32,471 nt of DNA from Bacteroidales bacterium (GCA_019429365.1 JAHYJD010000033.1:1-32471), one strand, 5' to 3'; shown: positions 1-8,771, numbered from the stretch's first letter. Made by a program: numbers and translations. The notes: generated by a model not told the origin, from the sequence alone.

Positions 1-1245
1 AATCCCTTCAAGAGGCGTTATTTCGTAAAGGGATCTTACCTGGGAGCTGCCACCTCTTTCGGCAAAATGCCTGGTAGCGTTGTGGCCAATTACTGCAATG
101 GTTTTTATCTCCTTTTTATTTAGCGGTAGCAGGCCGTCGTTTTTGAGCAGCACCATGCCTTCGCGAGCCACCTCCAGCGCAATTCGCTGGTGCTCTTCAA
201 CATTTCTTTTCCCCGGGCCATGGTCGGTCAGGGCTGTGGTCCGATACATCAAACGCAAAATGCGCCGCACTTTATCGTCCAAATAGCTTTCATCAATCTC
301 GCCACTTTCAATCAATTCTTTAGCCGGCCGTGCCAGATAGAATTCTTCATATACGGGATTGAATAAATCACGGAGCAATTCGGTGCCCATTTCGATATCG
401 GTGCCATAAAGCAGCGCTTCCCGGGTATCGTTCACAGAGCCCCAGTCGCTTATTACCACGCCATCGAAGCCCCATTCACCCTTTAGCATAATATTGTTGA
501 GGTATTCGTGATGGGTGGTATGCTGCCCGTTTATTTTGTTGTATGCTCCCATGATGCTCCAGGCCCCGCCATCCTGCACTACCGCCCTGAAAGCGGGGAA
601 ATAGATTTCGTTCAGCGCGCGCTTACTGATAATTACATCTATGTTGTGGCGGTCGGTTTCCTGGTTGTTGGCAGCAAAATGTTTGGGACAGGCGGCCACA
701 CCCTGATCCTGCAGACCTTGCACATACCCTGTTCCCATAATCGCAGTAAGGAAGGGGTCTTCACTGAGGTATTCAAAATTTCGTCCGTTCAAGGGACTGC
801 GAATAATGTTAATTCCGGGCCCCAGCAAAACATGCTTACCTCTCTCTTTGGCTTCATTGCCCAACACCACGCCATATTCATATCCCAAATCTTTGCTCCA
901 TGTTGAGGCGAGGCAAATTCCGACAGGCAGATAAGTTGCTTCGTCGTCAGCACCTTCCAGGGCGAACCAGCCGCGGCCATGTTCATGACGCACACCATGG
1001 GGGCCGTCAGAAAAAACAAGCTCTGGAATGCCAAGCCTCGGAACACCTCCTGATGTAAAGGACGAACTGGCATGGATAAGTTTTATTTTTTCATCAATTG
1101 TCATAAGGTTAATTAAAGAGTCAATTTTTTCTTCGGAAACTTCTGCCGGGCTTTTTCCCCCGTTAGCCTGGTCACGGCCCGATTGGCATGAAATGAAAAA
1201 AAAGGTGACAGCAAAAACGGCGAAAAGAAACAATCTGAATTTCAT
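1..1245 (-). CDS. Glycoside hydrolase family 3 (beta-glucosidase-like) lipoprotein, C-terminus cut by window edge
   Basis: The minus frame is open from an ATG at 1245 to base 1, giving 415 residues with the C-terminal part outside the window. Residues 1-20 form a lipoprotein-type signal (hydrophobic run ending FFISC, Cys20), so the enzyme is probably anchored in the periplasm or outer membrane. The GH3 N-terminal TIM barrel is clear: SDGPHGVR (79-86), GRNFEYLSEDP (154-164), CPKHFAANNQETDRH (186-200) and VISDWGS (264-270), where Asp267 matches the family's catalytic nucleophile. The second alpha/beta domain starts near residue 365 (VAREGMVLLKNDGLLPL). GH3 enzymes remove terminal beta-linked sugars from oligosaccharides; the exact substrate cannot be read from the sequence. 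Family call is very secure, substrate unknown. Confidence 0.95.
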   Translation of the reverse strand, partial: MKFRLFLFAVFAVTFFFISCQSGRDQANGGKSPAEVSEEKIDSLINLMTIDEKIKLIHASSSFTSGGVPRLGIPELVFSDGPHGVRHEHGRGWFALEGADDEATYLPVGICLASTWSKDLGYEYGVVLGNEAKERGKHVLLGPGINIIRSPLNGRNFEYLSEDPFLTAIMGTGYVQGLQDQGVAACPKHFAANNQETDRHNIDVIISKRALNEIYFPAFRAVVQDGGAWSIMGAYNKINGQHTTHHEYLNNIMLKGEWGFDGVVISDWGSVNDTREALLYGTDIEMGTELLRDLFNPVYEEFYLARPAKELIESGEIDESYLDDKVRRILRLMYRTTALTDHGPGKRNVEEHQRIALEVAREGMVLLKNDGLLPLNKKEIKTIAVIGHNATRHFAERGGSSQVRSLYEITPLEGI

Positions 1246-1394
1246 AAAAAGTTAGTTTTGGTGGTTAATAATAAATTCTTTAAAAAGTTCGTTTTTCCAA
1301 GGCCGTATCTCTTGAAACCCTGTAAAACAATGCTTTGTGCCAAACTTTTGCCACCAAGGCAAGGTGTAAATATCGGCAATTTATTCTTTGTTTT

Positions 1395-1760
1395 TTATGC
1401 GGTTCTTAAAATCTTCTCCATCTTCCGGCCTTTGGCCAGTTCGTCCACCAATTTGTCGAGATACCTTACCTGTTTGGTCAAAGGGGTTTCAATTTCTTCC
1501 ATCCGGTAACCACAAATTACGCCAGTTATCAACTGAGCGTTGGGGTTCAGTTTTGCATTCTGGAAAAAATATTCAAAAGTGGCTTTCTGGTCGATCAATT
1601 CTTCAAGCTTCTTTTGGTCAAAACCGGTAAGCCATTCAATAACCTGGTGCAACTCTTCCTTTGTGCGGCCTTTGCTCTCAACCTTTGTAACGTAGTGCAG
1701 ATATACTGATGCAAAGGTCATTTTTGCCATTCGTTCATCGTGTGCGGGTGTTGTTTTCAT
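1395..1760 (-). CDS. DUF2200 family protein
   Basis: A 121-residue protein starting at an ATG (1760) with the near-invariant opening of the DUF2200 family ([20 protein letters not shown]) and its characteristic core [20 protein letters not shown] and the C-terminal [15 protein letters not shown]. It has no signal peptide or membrane segment, so it is a small cytoplasmic protein of unknown function. Family assignment is from recalled sequence pattern; no activity is known to me. It lies between the GH3 gene (149 bp downstream) and the FISUMP gene with no overlap, so it may be a single transcription unit. A possible minus-strand -7 box (TAGATTTG) at 1933-1940 is about 170 bp upstream. Confidence 0.85.
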   Translation of the reverse strand: MKTTPAHDERMAKMTFASVYLHYVTKVESKGRTKEELHQVIEWLTGFDQKKLEELIDQKATFEYFFQNAKLNPNAQLITGVICGYRMEEIETPLTKQVRYLDKLVDELAKGRKMEKILRTA

Positions 1761-1953
1761 GTTAATTCAATTCATTCAAATTCATTTTATTGTAAAAAGG
1801 AAGCAATTTGCAAACTGGAATATAGCCAAAAGCAAATCGTAAATTGCTTAATAAACCGGAAGTTTGTTATAAAGTGGCATTTCTTAAAAAAAATGGACAG
1901 CTCCGGGATAATTAACAAATAACTTAAAAAGTCAAATCTATCAAGTAAATTAA

Positions 1954-2601
1954 TTAATCCCTCAAACAGCGAACAGCAAAACCATTGCCCTTATCGTAGT
2001 TGTTCCGGTACACATCGCTCCGGTTGTAGCCCAGGCTCAGGTACAAGGCCTTGCCGGCATCCAACTCAGTTGCACTCCACCAGATACCATAGGAGCCAAG
2101 GCTGCCGAAAGCACCATTGTGGTAACGGCCGCCGCCCGGAAGGGCTGTGAAGCCGGTTTCGTTGGTTGCTCCGGTGTTTGGGGCATGCCATAAACCTGTT
2201 CCTGCTTCGATGGTTCCGGTTGCTTTTAATTTGCCTCCTGCAACATCCTCTCCACCAAGAAAACCGATTAGTTGTGTCCACTCTGCATCGGCAGGCAAAC
2301 GCCACTCTGCGGGGCAAACATCCAGGGCTGTTTGCCAGTCGTACAGATAGCCGTAAGTTTCCACATATGCGTTAAGATTGCCATAAGCCCAATAATTGCC
2401 GCCTGATGGCTTGAAGGCAAGATTCTCCGCCATCCAAACCTGATCATCAATGGTTACTGTTCTGTAAATCCTGCCATCCCGCGAATCTTTAAATGTATTG
2501 GCGATATCGATATCGTCTTCTTTATCGCAACCCATTGCAAATACCAAAAGAAAACCCATAAATAACAACAACAATCGTTTAAATCTTTTTTTGCTTTTCA
2601 T
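1954..2601 (-). CDS. FISUMP-domain lipoprotein (Fibrobacter major paralogous domain type)
   Basis: From the ATG at 2601 this gives 215 residues beginning MKSKKRFKRLLLLFMGFLLV and ending its signal at FAMGC (Cys25), a good lipoprotein signal. Longer starts exist upstream (ATG 2646, TTG 2652) but would put over 20 extra residues before the hydrophobic core, so 2601 is preferred. The mature part carries the FISUMP pattern: DSRDGRIYRTVTIDDQVWMAENL, YLYDWQTALDVCPAEWRLPADAEWTQL, a GGG-rich loop, WWSATE, and the ending GNGFAVRCLRD. Such domains are common in surface proteins of Fibrobacter and Bacteroidota, with no established activity. Probably a surface-exposed or periplasmic lipoprotein; function unknown. 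Confidence 0.85.
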   Translation of the reverse strand: MKSKKRFKRLLLLFMGFLLVFAMGCDKEDDIDIANTFKDSRDGRIYRTVTIDDQVWMAENLAFKPSGGNYWAYGNLNAYVETYGYLYDWQTALDVCPAEWRLPADAEWTQLIGFLGGEDVAGGKLKATGTIEAGTGLWHAPNTGATNETGFTALPGGGRYHNGAFGSLGSYGIWWSATELDAGKALYLSLGYNRSDVYRNNYDKGNGFAVRCLRD

Positions 2602-2869
2602 TTTGAATAATTTAATTGTCAGTGATGGTTTTAATTTATTTTTCATTTCCAATCATTTAATGCCGAAGGAGGCGAAAGCATGGTCAAAATATTTTCCTTT
2701 TTCATTAGAAATAAAGGCTGAAGGGGCGGTAACTAGGCCACAACGTCAGTCCGTCTCAAAACCCCGGTTGAGTCTGCCATTTGGTTTCAAATTTAAACCA
2801 ATTTTCTAAACTGGAGTGGCGGTCAGCCACCCACCTATAAATAGCAGCGAAGTTATGGTGTGGCGTTTT

Positions 2870-3889
2870 TTATAATGGCCGGTTCAAAAACATTAGCAAT
2901 AAAGTAATTATTAATGGAATAGTAAATGAAAAAAGCCAAATTAAAAAGAAAAACACCTTACCCCAAACCCCTAAAGTTTCTACGGGTGGTTTTTGAACTA
3001 TGCTTTTCATGGTCTTAATGATGGTTTTTTCATCTGGTACTTCAGAATAATTGTCGGGGGTGGTCAAATTTCCTATCACACGCATATTTGAAGCCATAAC
3101 TCCCCTGATTTTCCAATACTCTTCGTTTGTAAGTTCTGAAAAACTTTTATTCGTATCAAAACCTTTCTCTTTCAAATTTTTTTTCACTTTAATATTCTTT
3201 GTCCTGGCATTTATCTGCATAAAAATCAGGAAACATACTAATAAAATTATCCAGTTCTCTGTATAAATGCCATAAAACCCAAATAATCCAATCGAAACCC
3301 ACAGCAAAACAATGGTAATAGTTTCTTTTTGATGAAAGAAAAGTGTTTGTATAATTCGTCCTCCGTCCATGGGTAGCACAGGAAGCAGATTGAATAAGTT
3401 TAATAATAAAAATATTGCCCCTGGTTTATACAATAGGTTATTTTCAGTTACCAAGCCAAAATAAACAAGTAATGAGCCTATAATAATTCCTGGAACGGGA
3501 CCGGCTAAGGAAATTAAAATTTGTTGCCTTTGAGAAACTTCATCAATTTCGCCTGATGCATAGGCGCCCACAAGTGGTATAAAGAAAATGCCAAGGTCTT
3601 TATAATTAAATAATTTCATGGCAACAAAATGGCCTAATTCATGAACAAGAATTACCCCTATTAGCATGGTAAGGGAAATGACATCCCAGCCAAATAAAAA
3701 ATAGAATGCAATACCAAAAATCACTATGCTAAATAGCGATTTTAAAATGGATTGGTTTTTATCAATAATTATAGGTTTGGAAGGATATTCAGATAGTTCT
3801 TCCGGGAAATCGACATCGTTATTCTCAAATTCATCAACCGATGTTACTCTATAGTTTTGCTCTAATTCATGGCCTGATTTTATTTCCAT
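2870..3889 (-). CDS. Site-2 protease family (M50) membrane metalloprotease
   Basis: A 339-residue protein from the ATG at 3889. The zinc-binding motif HELGH lies at 83-87 within a hydrophobic segment (LIGVILVHELGHFVA), and the third ligand motif is present as LPMDGGRI (Asp175), the usual order for M50 site-2 proteases. About six hydrophobic segments occur between residues 50 and 230, plus one near 311-334 at the C-terminus. The ~45-residue polar N-terminus is presumably cytoplasmic. The family cleaves membrane-spanning substrates such as anti-sigma factors, but no sigma/anti-sigma pair is visible here. The gene is clearly more AT-rich than genes beyond 5 kb, a trait shared with the next gene (3953-4858). 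Confidence 0.88.
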   Translation of the reverse strand: MEIKSGHELEQNYRVTSVDEFENNDVDFPEELSEYPSKPIIIDKNQSILKSLFSIVIFGIAFYFLFGWDVISLTMLIGVILVHELGHFVAMKLFNYKDLGIFFIPLVGAYASGEIDEVSQRQQILISLAGPVPGIIIGSLLVYFGLVTENNLLYKPGAIFLLLNLFNLLPVLPMDGGRIIQTLFFHQKETITIVLLWVSIGLFGFYGIYTENWIILLVCFLIFMQINARTKNIKVKKNLKEKGFDTNKSFSELTNEEYWKIRGVMASNMRVIGNLTTPDNYSEVPDEKTIIKTMKSIVQKPPVETLGVWGKVFFFLIWLFSFTIPLIITLLLMFLNRPL

Positions 3890-3952
3890 TTTCTTTCCAA
3901 TTTATTTATGAAAAAACCCCCGCTTTTGCTTAAAGGCTGTTATGAGGTATTA

Positions 3953-4858
3953 TTAATCCTTGACTATGTCTGTGAGTCCTATTCCAATATCAGATAGAGG
4001 AGGAATATTAAGTTCCCATAGGTCAAATTCTATGTTAAGTTGATTTTCTTGATTAAGCTTCCATTCGTAAATTTTGGAGTCCACTATTACTTTGTCTATG
4101 TTTCCATTTCCCGGTCCAGGGTCTCTCCTGAAATGAAGTAATTCGAACGTGGATATTGAATTCGATACCAAATTAAATTCATTGCTGGTGGGAATCTCAT
4201 AATTAAAAATAGCCGGATAACTCAATGTTAAGGACTTGTCAAAAAAGCTTTTGTTGCTTATTGAAGGAATAATTTTTTTGAAATCTCTTGATTTGATTTG
4301 AATATTTATCTCAGTGAATGAATTGTCTGTTAATTGATCTTTGTCGAGCATAACTGATAAGACTCCATTATTAAGGTCAGCACTTATGGCTGATTTTCTA
4401 ATCCTTTTTTCCTTAAGTTTGCCCTTTCGGTCAACAAAATAATTTACAATTCTGATATCGTCAACAAAACCTCCTGTTGAAAGATTAATTTCTGGAATAT
4501 TTTCATTAATCAGATCTTTTGATTGACAATAAATTCTGAAAGTGTATTCGTAGATTAAATATATATCCATGAGTTTCCTGGGTGGGTTAAATAATTCTCT
4601 ATCGCTCATACTATTTCTTCCCAATGTCGAGTCCATTTCGTAAACGACATAAATATTTATTTCTTCTTTGCTTAATTTCTGGTCAAAGTCTTGAATGTTT
4701 GGTTTTATTTGCTTAAAAGTATGACTTATAGCCTTGTGTTGCATACTAAATAGTCGAGGAACCGTAGGGTTATAACCTGGCTGAGATACTGCTGGATGTT
4801 GTCCGTAGGTGCAAATTATTGTTAAAAATAAAATTGCTGTTGTAATAAATTGTCTCAT
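3953..4858 (-). CDS. Secreted protein of unknown function
   Basis: A 301-residue protein from the ATG at 4858 with a clear Sec signal (MRQFITTAILFLTIICTYG, probable cleavage before QHPAV). I recognise no family. The mature part is mixed charged/hydrophobic, looks beta-rich, and contains no cysteine after the signal region except one near residue 113 (RIYCQSKD). There are no catalytic motifs I can name and no T9SS-type C-terminus; the protein ends IGIGLTDIVKD. It lies 63 bp upstream of the M50 protease gene on the same strand and shares its AT-rich composition, so the two may be co-transcribed or have arrived together. Periplasmic location is inferred from the signal only. Confidence 0.7.
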   Translation of the reverse strand: MRQFITTAILFLTIICTYGQHPAVSQPGYNPTVPRLFSMQHKAISHTFKQIKPNIQDFDQKLSKEEINIYVVYEMDSTLGRNSMSDRELFNPPRKLMDIYLIYEYTFRIYCQSKDLINENIPEINLSTGGFVDDIRIVNYFVDRKGKLKEKRIRKSAISADLNNGVLSVMLDKDQLTDNSFTEINIQIKSRDFKKIIPSISNKSFFDKSLTLSYPAIFNYEIPTSNEFNLVSNSISTFELLHFRRDPGPGNGNIDKVIVDSKIYEWKLNQENQLNIEFDLWELNIPPLSDIGIGLTDIVKD

Positions 4859-5062
4859 ATTTATTTGTTTCTCTGAGTTAATTATACTGTTGGCAATAAG
4901 GCTCTAACAATAACCGACAACTCGTTGATGACATTGATAAAACCATACAAATTTCTTTCACGGTTTAAAAATATGTAATTACCCTAAATTTTCAAAGGGA
5001 AAAGGAAATTTTCGGACTTTTTTACGAAGCCTGGAAATAAGCAAGGAAGGGAAATGGGAGGT

Positions 5063-5881
5063 TTACTCTATCACCATTTCCACCTCCGACACGGCGGAGG
5101 CGAGGAAGAACCCGAGGGCGCCATTGTTGATGTTGCCGGGCACGTTGGCCGGGGGGCCGGTGAAGGGTCCGCCCACGGTGCCCTGGTTGCGGCGCAGGGC
5201 AATCATAAACTGAAAGTATTCTTCGGAGATGCTGAACTTCTGCACGCGGATGCGGTCGCCGGGCTGCGGGGCTTCTTCGCCCGCGCGGAAAAGGTAAACG
5301 GGAATGCTGAGGTAGCGGCCGTTCACCCCGTCATCATCGCCGAAAGGCACCTTGTTGATGGAGTCGGTTACCAGCGAGTCGTTGAAGAAAATGTGGTACA
5401 TGTAAAAGTCGCGGGTTTGGGGTGGCTCCTGGAAGTGGATCACCAGAAAATCGCGATCGGGCAGTATGGGGTGCGGAAGCCGTGACAGGCTGTCGATCAT
5501 GGGCACTTCGCGCAAATGCGCGCTGGCCTCATACTGGGTGTTCTGATGCTGTATGCTGAGCTGGTAGGTGGTGCCGGGTATGCCGGCAAAGCCCTGGGGC
5601 AGCAAGTAGTGCCCGGCGCTTTCCTGCGTTAGTTGCCATTCCTGGCCGCCATCCGTTAGGGTTACAAGGGCATCAGTTACACCGGGGGCCGGCTCATTGA
5701 AAAAATAGCTACTGCTTTGGGTTAAGATCACCCCCTGCGGGCCGGCCTGATCGGTGATCAGCCCTTCGACCACCAGGCGGGTGTTGCTGCTGTTCAGATC
5801 TAGCTCTATCTTTTCACTGCAAGAAACGAAGCTCGCAAGTGCGATCAAAACCAGGGCGATATACTTAACAATGCGTTTCAT
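5063..5881 (-). CDS. DUF4249 family lipoprotein, partner of the upstream TonB receptor
   Basis: A 272-residue protein from the ATG at 5881. The N-terminus MKRIVKYIALVLIALASFVSC is a lipoprotein signal (Cys21), followed by the DUF4249 opening (EKIELDLNSSNTRLVVEGLITDQ), which resembles a small beta-sandwich with an ALVTLTDGG strand. Length and layout fit the family. It begins three bases after the stop of the TonB receptor gene, so the two are almost certainly one operon. DUF4249 lipoproteins regularly sit directly after TonB-dependent receptors in Bacteroidota, and a role as an outer-membrane accessory to substrate capture is inferred from that. No ligand can be named. Confidence 0.88.
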   Translation of the reverse strand: MKRIVKYIALVLIALASFVSCSEKIELDLNSSNTRLVVEGLITDQAGPQGVILTQSSSYFFNEPAPGVTDALVTLTDGGQEWQLTQESAGHYLLPQGFAGIPGTTYQLSIQHQNTQYEASAHLREVPMIDSLSRLPHPILPDRDFLVIHFQEPPQTRDFYMYHIFFNDSLVTDSINKVPFGDDDGVNGRYLSIPVYLFRAGEEAPQPGDRIRVQKFSISEEYFQFMIALRRNQGTVGGPFTGPPANVPGNINNGALGFFLASAVSEVEMVIE

Positions 5882-5884
5882 GGC

Positions 5885-8233
5885 TTAGAAAAAGAAGTTG
5901 TAGGTTACGGCCGGGATAATGGGGAACAGGTATACCTTGAAGGCATCCACTTTGCCGGGTTCGCTGCTGTCGGTCCGGAAATCGAACATCCAGGTGTTTT
6001 TACGGTAGTAGGCGTTGTAAACCGACAGGTTCCACTCGCCGTAGAAACGCCGGTCGGGCCTTTCTCTGCCGCGCAGGGTGGCCCCCACGTCGAGGCGGTG
6101 GTAGTCGGGCAGGCGGTAGGCGTTGCGCTGGGTATAAACCGGCACGATCTGGCCGCCGTATTCGAAACGCCCCGAAGGCAGGGTAACGGGTGCGCCCGTG
6201 GTATAGACCCAGGTGGCCGAAAGGCTCACCCGCTGCGAAAGCTGGTAGTTGGCCACCAGGTTGAGGTTATGGGTGCGGTCGAACGACGAAACGTAGGGAT
6301 TGCCATTGTTAATGCTTTCGATCTGGCGCTCGGTGCGCGACAAGGTATAGCTGATCCAGCCCGTGAGGCGCCCCTCGAGCTTGCGCAACAGGAACTCAGC
6401 ACCGTAGGCCCATCCGCGCCCAAAACGAAACTCCCCTTCAATCCTGGGGTTGAGCATGAGCCAGGCGTTGTCCTTGAAGTCGATCTGGTTTTGCATGTCT
6501 TTGTAAAACAGTTCCACCGACGACTCTATGATCCGCTGGTTTAGCCTGATATTCTGAAAATAACCCACCGCAAACTGGTTGGCGATCTGCGGCCTGATCA
6601 TTTTCGATGAGGGCACCCAGATGTCGAGCGGGTTGCCGCCATCGCTGTAGCTGGCAAGGTGCAGATACTGCATGTTGCGGTTGTAGCTGGCTTTGAGCGA
6701 GGCATTCCCCGAAAGGGAAAACCGCAGGCCCAGCCTGGGCTCGAAACCCGTCCAGGTATTGTAAATCTCGCCCCGGCGATACACGGTACTGTCGGTGTAG
6801 TTGAAGTCGCTGTCGAAGTTGTAAACCGTGGTGGGCCCAATGCTCTGGAATGCAGAGAAGCGCAGCCCGTATTCGGCCGACCAGCGCTCACCCATTTTTT
6901 GCTCGTTGCTAATAAAAATACCGTGTTGCAGCGCGCCCGAACTTTCAGCGCCGATTTCCCCGAAAGGGCTGTCATCGTCAAGGCCCTTGAAAACGCCGGG
7001 GTTGAAGCGGTGGAAAAAGCTGGAGAAGCCGAATTTCACAGAATTGTTTTCGTTGGGATACCAGGACAGGCCGGTTTTGAGGCCGAGGTCGTTATTGCCC
7101 GCTTCCCACAAAAAGCTGGTGCTGCTTCCCTCCTGCCGCAGCGAATAGTCGTAGCCGCCGTACACCAGGCTGGCATCGAGCAGCCAGTTGGGGTGCAGAA
7201 TGTTGTTCCACGAAAGTGCCAATGTAGTGTTTCCCCAGCCCATGGTAAAGGGCGACTGATCGCCGAAGCGGAATATATCACGCCCATTATAGGCGGTAAT
7301 GTTCATCCGGTTTCGCTCGTTAATGCGGGCAAACACCTTCATGTTGAGATCGTAAAAAAACAGGCGGTTGTCAATAATGTCGGGGTTGTTGGCAAGGGGT
7401 ATGAAAATGTCGGCATAGGAGCGCCTGCCAGCGGCAATGAAAGAAATCCTGTCTTTAATGATGGGCCCTTCGAGCATGAGCCTGCTGGAAATGCTGCCGA
7501 TGCCACCCGAGCCGCCAAAGCGCTGCAGGTCGCCTTCCTTTACGCGCACGTCGAGCAGCGAGGAGAGCCGCCCGCCGTATTCGGCAGGGATGTTTCCCTT
7601 AAAGAGGCTGATGTCCTTTAGCACATCGTTGTTGAACACCGAGAAGAAGCCCATGAGGTGGGAAGCGTTGTAAATTGGGGCTTCGTCCATGAGTATGAGG
7701 TTTTGATCAATGCCGCCGCCGCGCACATTAAACCCTGAGGAACCTTCGCCGGCCGACTGCACCCCGGGCAGGGTCTGGATGACTTTCAGTATATCCACTT
7801 CGCCCATAAATGCCGGTACCTGCCGAATGGTCTGGCTGGGCAGGCGCACCACGCCCATCTCGGTGCGCTCCACATGCTGGCCCGGGCGCTGGTCCTGTAT
7901 CACCACTTCCTTCAACAGCTGGTCTTCGGGTTCGAGGGCAATGTCGATATTGTACTGGGTGCGGACTTCAATGTTCAGCACTTTGGTTTGGTACCCTACA
8001 AATGAAATTTCCAGTAAATGGGTTCCTGATGGAAGAGAAATGTTGTAGTAGCCACTGGGGTCGGCGGAGGCGCCAATGCGCAGTTGGCGGGCAAAAACCG
8101 TAGCGCCCGGCAAAGGCTCGCCGGTGGCGGCATCGGTAATGCGGCCACGCACTAAACCTTCGGGCAAGGTTTCAGCAGTAACTAACCCACCGGCCAGAAA
8201 AAAAAGGAATAATATGAATAATAAATTTTTCAA
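5885..8233 (-). CDS. TonB-dependent receptor with carboxypeptidase-D-like N-terminal domain
   Basis: An outer-membrane active-transport barrel. With the TTG at 8233 as start it has 782 residues and a normal Sec signal (MKNLLFILFLFFLAGGLVTA). A second TTG at 8275 would add 14 polar residues and lies in the T-tract of the upstream terminator, so 8233 is preferred; no in-frame ATG precedes the signal. Domains: carboxypeptidase-regulatory-like fold at about 27-108 (VRGRITDAATGEPLPGATV...), plug at about 134-235 (LPGVQSAGEGSSGFNVRGGG, DEAPIYNASHLMGFFS, GGRLSSLLDVRVKEG), then the beta-barrel with alternating aromatic strands, ending in NFFF. There is no SusD homologue next to it; the DUF4249 lipoprotein follows instead, so this is not a classic polysaccharide locus. 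Substrate unknown. Confidence 0.92.
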   Translation of the reverse strand: MKNLLFILFLFFLAGGLVTAETLPEGLVRGRITDAATGEPLPGATVFARQLRIGASADPSGYYNISLPSGTHLLEISFVGYQTKVLNIEVRTQYNIDIALEPEDQLLKEVVIQDQRPGQHVERTEMGVVRLPSQTIRQVPAFMGEVDILKVIQTLPGVQSAGEGSSGFNVRGGGIDQNLILMDEAPIYNASHLMGFFSVFNNDVLKDISLFKGNIPAEYGGRLSSLLDVRVKEGDLQRFGGSGGIGSISSRLMLEGPIIKDRISFIAAGRRSYADIFIPLANNPDIIDNRLFFYDLNMKVFARINERNRMNITAYNGRDIFRFGDQSPFTMGWGNTTLALSWNNILHPNWLLDASLVYGGYDYSLRQEGSSTSFLWEAGNNDLGLKTGLSWYPNENNSVKFGFSSFFHRFNPGVFKGLDDDSPFGEIGAESSGALQHGIFISNEQKMGERWSAEYGLRFSAFQSIGPTTVYNFDSDFNYTDSTVYRRGEIYNTWTGFEPRLGLRFSLSGNASLKASYNRNMQYLHLASYSDGGNPLDIWVPSSKMIRPQIANQFAVGYFQNIRLNQRIIESSVELFYKDMQNQIDFKDNAWLMLNPRIEGEFRFGRGWAYGAEFLLRKLEGRLTGWISYTLSRTERQIESINNGNPYVSSFDRTHNLNLVANYQLSQRVSLSATWVYTTGAPVTLPSGRFEYGGQIVPVYTQRNAYRLPDYHRLDVGATLRGRERPDRRFYGEWNLSVYNAYYRKNTWMFDFRTDSSEPGKVDAFKVYLFPIIPAVTYNFFF

Positions 8234-8267
8234 CTTCAGATAAACGGGTGGATGGATCCCGTTTACC

Positions 8268-8302
8268 TCAAACAAAAACCGGGGGCAAAAGTTTGCTCCC
8301 GG
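8268..8302 (-). terminator. Rho-independent terminator behind the DUF3127 gene
   Basis: On the minus strand a hairpin of CCGGG-A-GCAA, loop ACTT, TTGC-C-CCCGG (one A/C mismatch) occupies 8279-8302 and is followed directly by TTTTTGTTT. It lies about 20 bp past the stop codon of the gene at 8323-8679 and only about 35 bp before the probable start of the TonB receptor, so it separates the two transcription units. Confidence 0.75.
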
Positions 8303-8322
8303 CAGGCCAAAACAAGTATGTT

Positions 8323-8679
8323 TTAGAAGGGAAGGTCATCCTGACCCTCCATGGGCTCCAGGGGTGGCTCGCCCGGAGGAGGAAAATCAGGGGCTTCATT
8401 CACTGCTGAGGAGGCCTGGGTTTTGTCGACCTTCCAGGCCTTCACGGAAGTGAACCATTTGCCATTGTATTCCCGGCTTTCAATATCGATATGAGCGGTC
8501 ACTTCTTCACCCTCCTTAAGGGCTATCTGGTCAATCTTTTCACCCCAAAGGGCAATGCACACCTTTCGGGGGTACTGCCCCGGGATTTCCAGGATAAATT
8601 CCTGACGGCGCCAGGTGCCGTTGCGTCCTTGTCCGCTTTGTTCCTGCAAAATTTCAACTACTTTTCCGCTGATTTCCAT
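8323..8679 (-). CDS. DUF3127 OB-fold-like protein with SSB-type acidic C-terminal tail
   Basis: A 118-residue protein from the ATG at 8679. The first ~85 residues resemble a small OB-fold (MEISGKVVEILQEQSG..., RRQEFILEIPGQYPRKVCIALWGEKIDQI, VTAHIDIESREYNGKWFTSVKAW) and match DUF3127 as I recall it. A proline-rich linker (PPPGEPPLEPMEG) leads to the terminal residues DDLPF (114-118). That tail is the hallmark by which single-stranded DNA-binding proteins recruit repair and replication partners. Cytoplasmic nucleic-acid binding is a reasonable inference but not shown. It is monocistronic: promoter-like boxes lie upstream (8710-8743) and a terminator downstream. Confidence 0.85.
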   Translation of the reverse strand: MEISGKVVEILQEQSGQGRNGTWRRQEFILEIPGQYPRKVCIALWGEKIDQIALKEGEEVTAHIDIESREYNGKWFTSVKAWKVDKTQASSAVNEAPDFPPPGEPPLEPMEGQDDLPF

Positions 8680-8709
8680 TCTTAATTTAATTTTGATTGA
8701 TTAAAGGTT

Positions 8710-8743
8710 CAAAATTACAATTATTATTGCAGCAGGCATCAAA
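8710..8743 (-). promoter_or_regulatory. Candidate Bacteroidota promoter for the DUF3127 gene
   Basis: On the minus strand TAATTTTG (8710-8717) fits the Bacteroidota -7 consensus TAnnTTTG, and TTTG (8740-8743) lies 22 bp upstream at the -33 position. Transcription would start about 25 bp ahead of the ATG at 8679. Pattern match only. Confidence 0.5.
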
Positions 8744-8771
8744 ATGATTCTTGTCAGTAAACAACAGGTCT

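Noticed and set aside
2781-2801. Hairpin TTGGTTT / AAACCAA with TTTT after it on the plus strand
   Set aside because: It is AT-rich and weak, no plus-strand gene precedes it, and there is no T-tract on the minus strand for the neighbouring gene.
6659-7621. Long open frame on the plus strand opposite the TonB receptor
   Set aside because: It has no domain, signal or start context and lies fully antisense to a well-supported gene; it is a by-product of codon composition. The same holds for the long antisense frames at 21815-22594 and 28759-29811.
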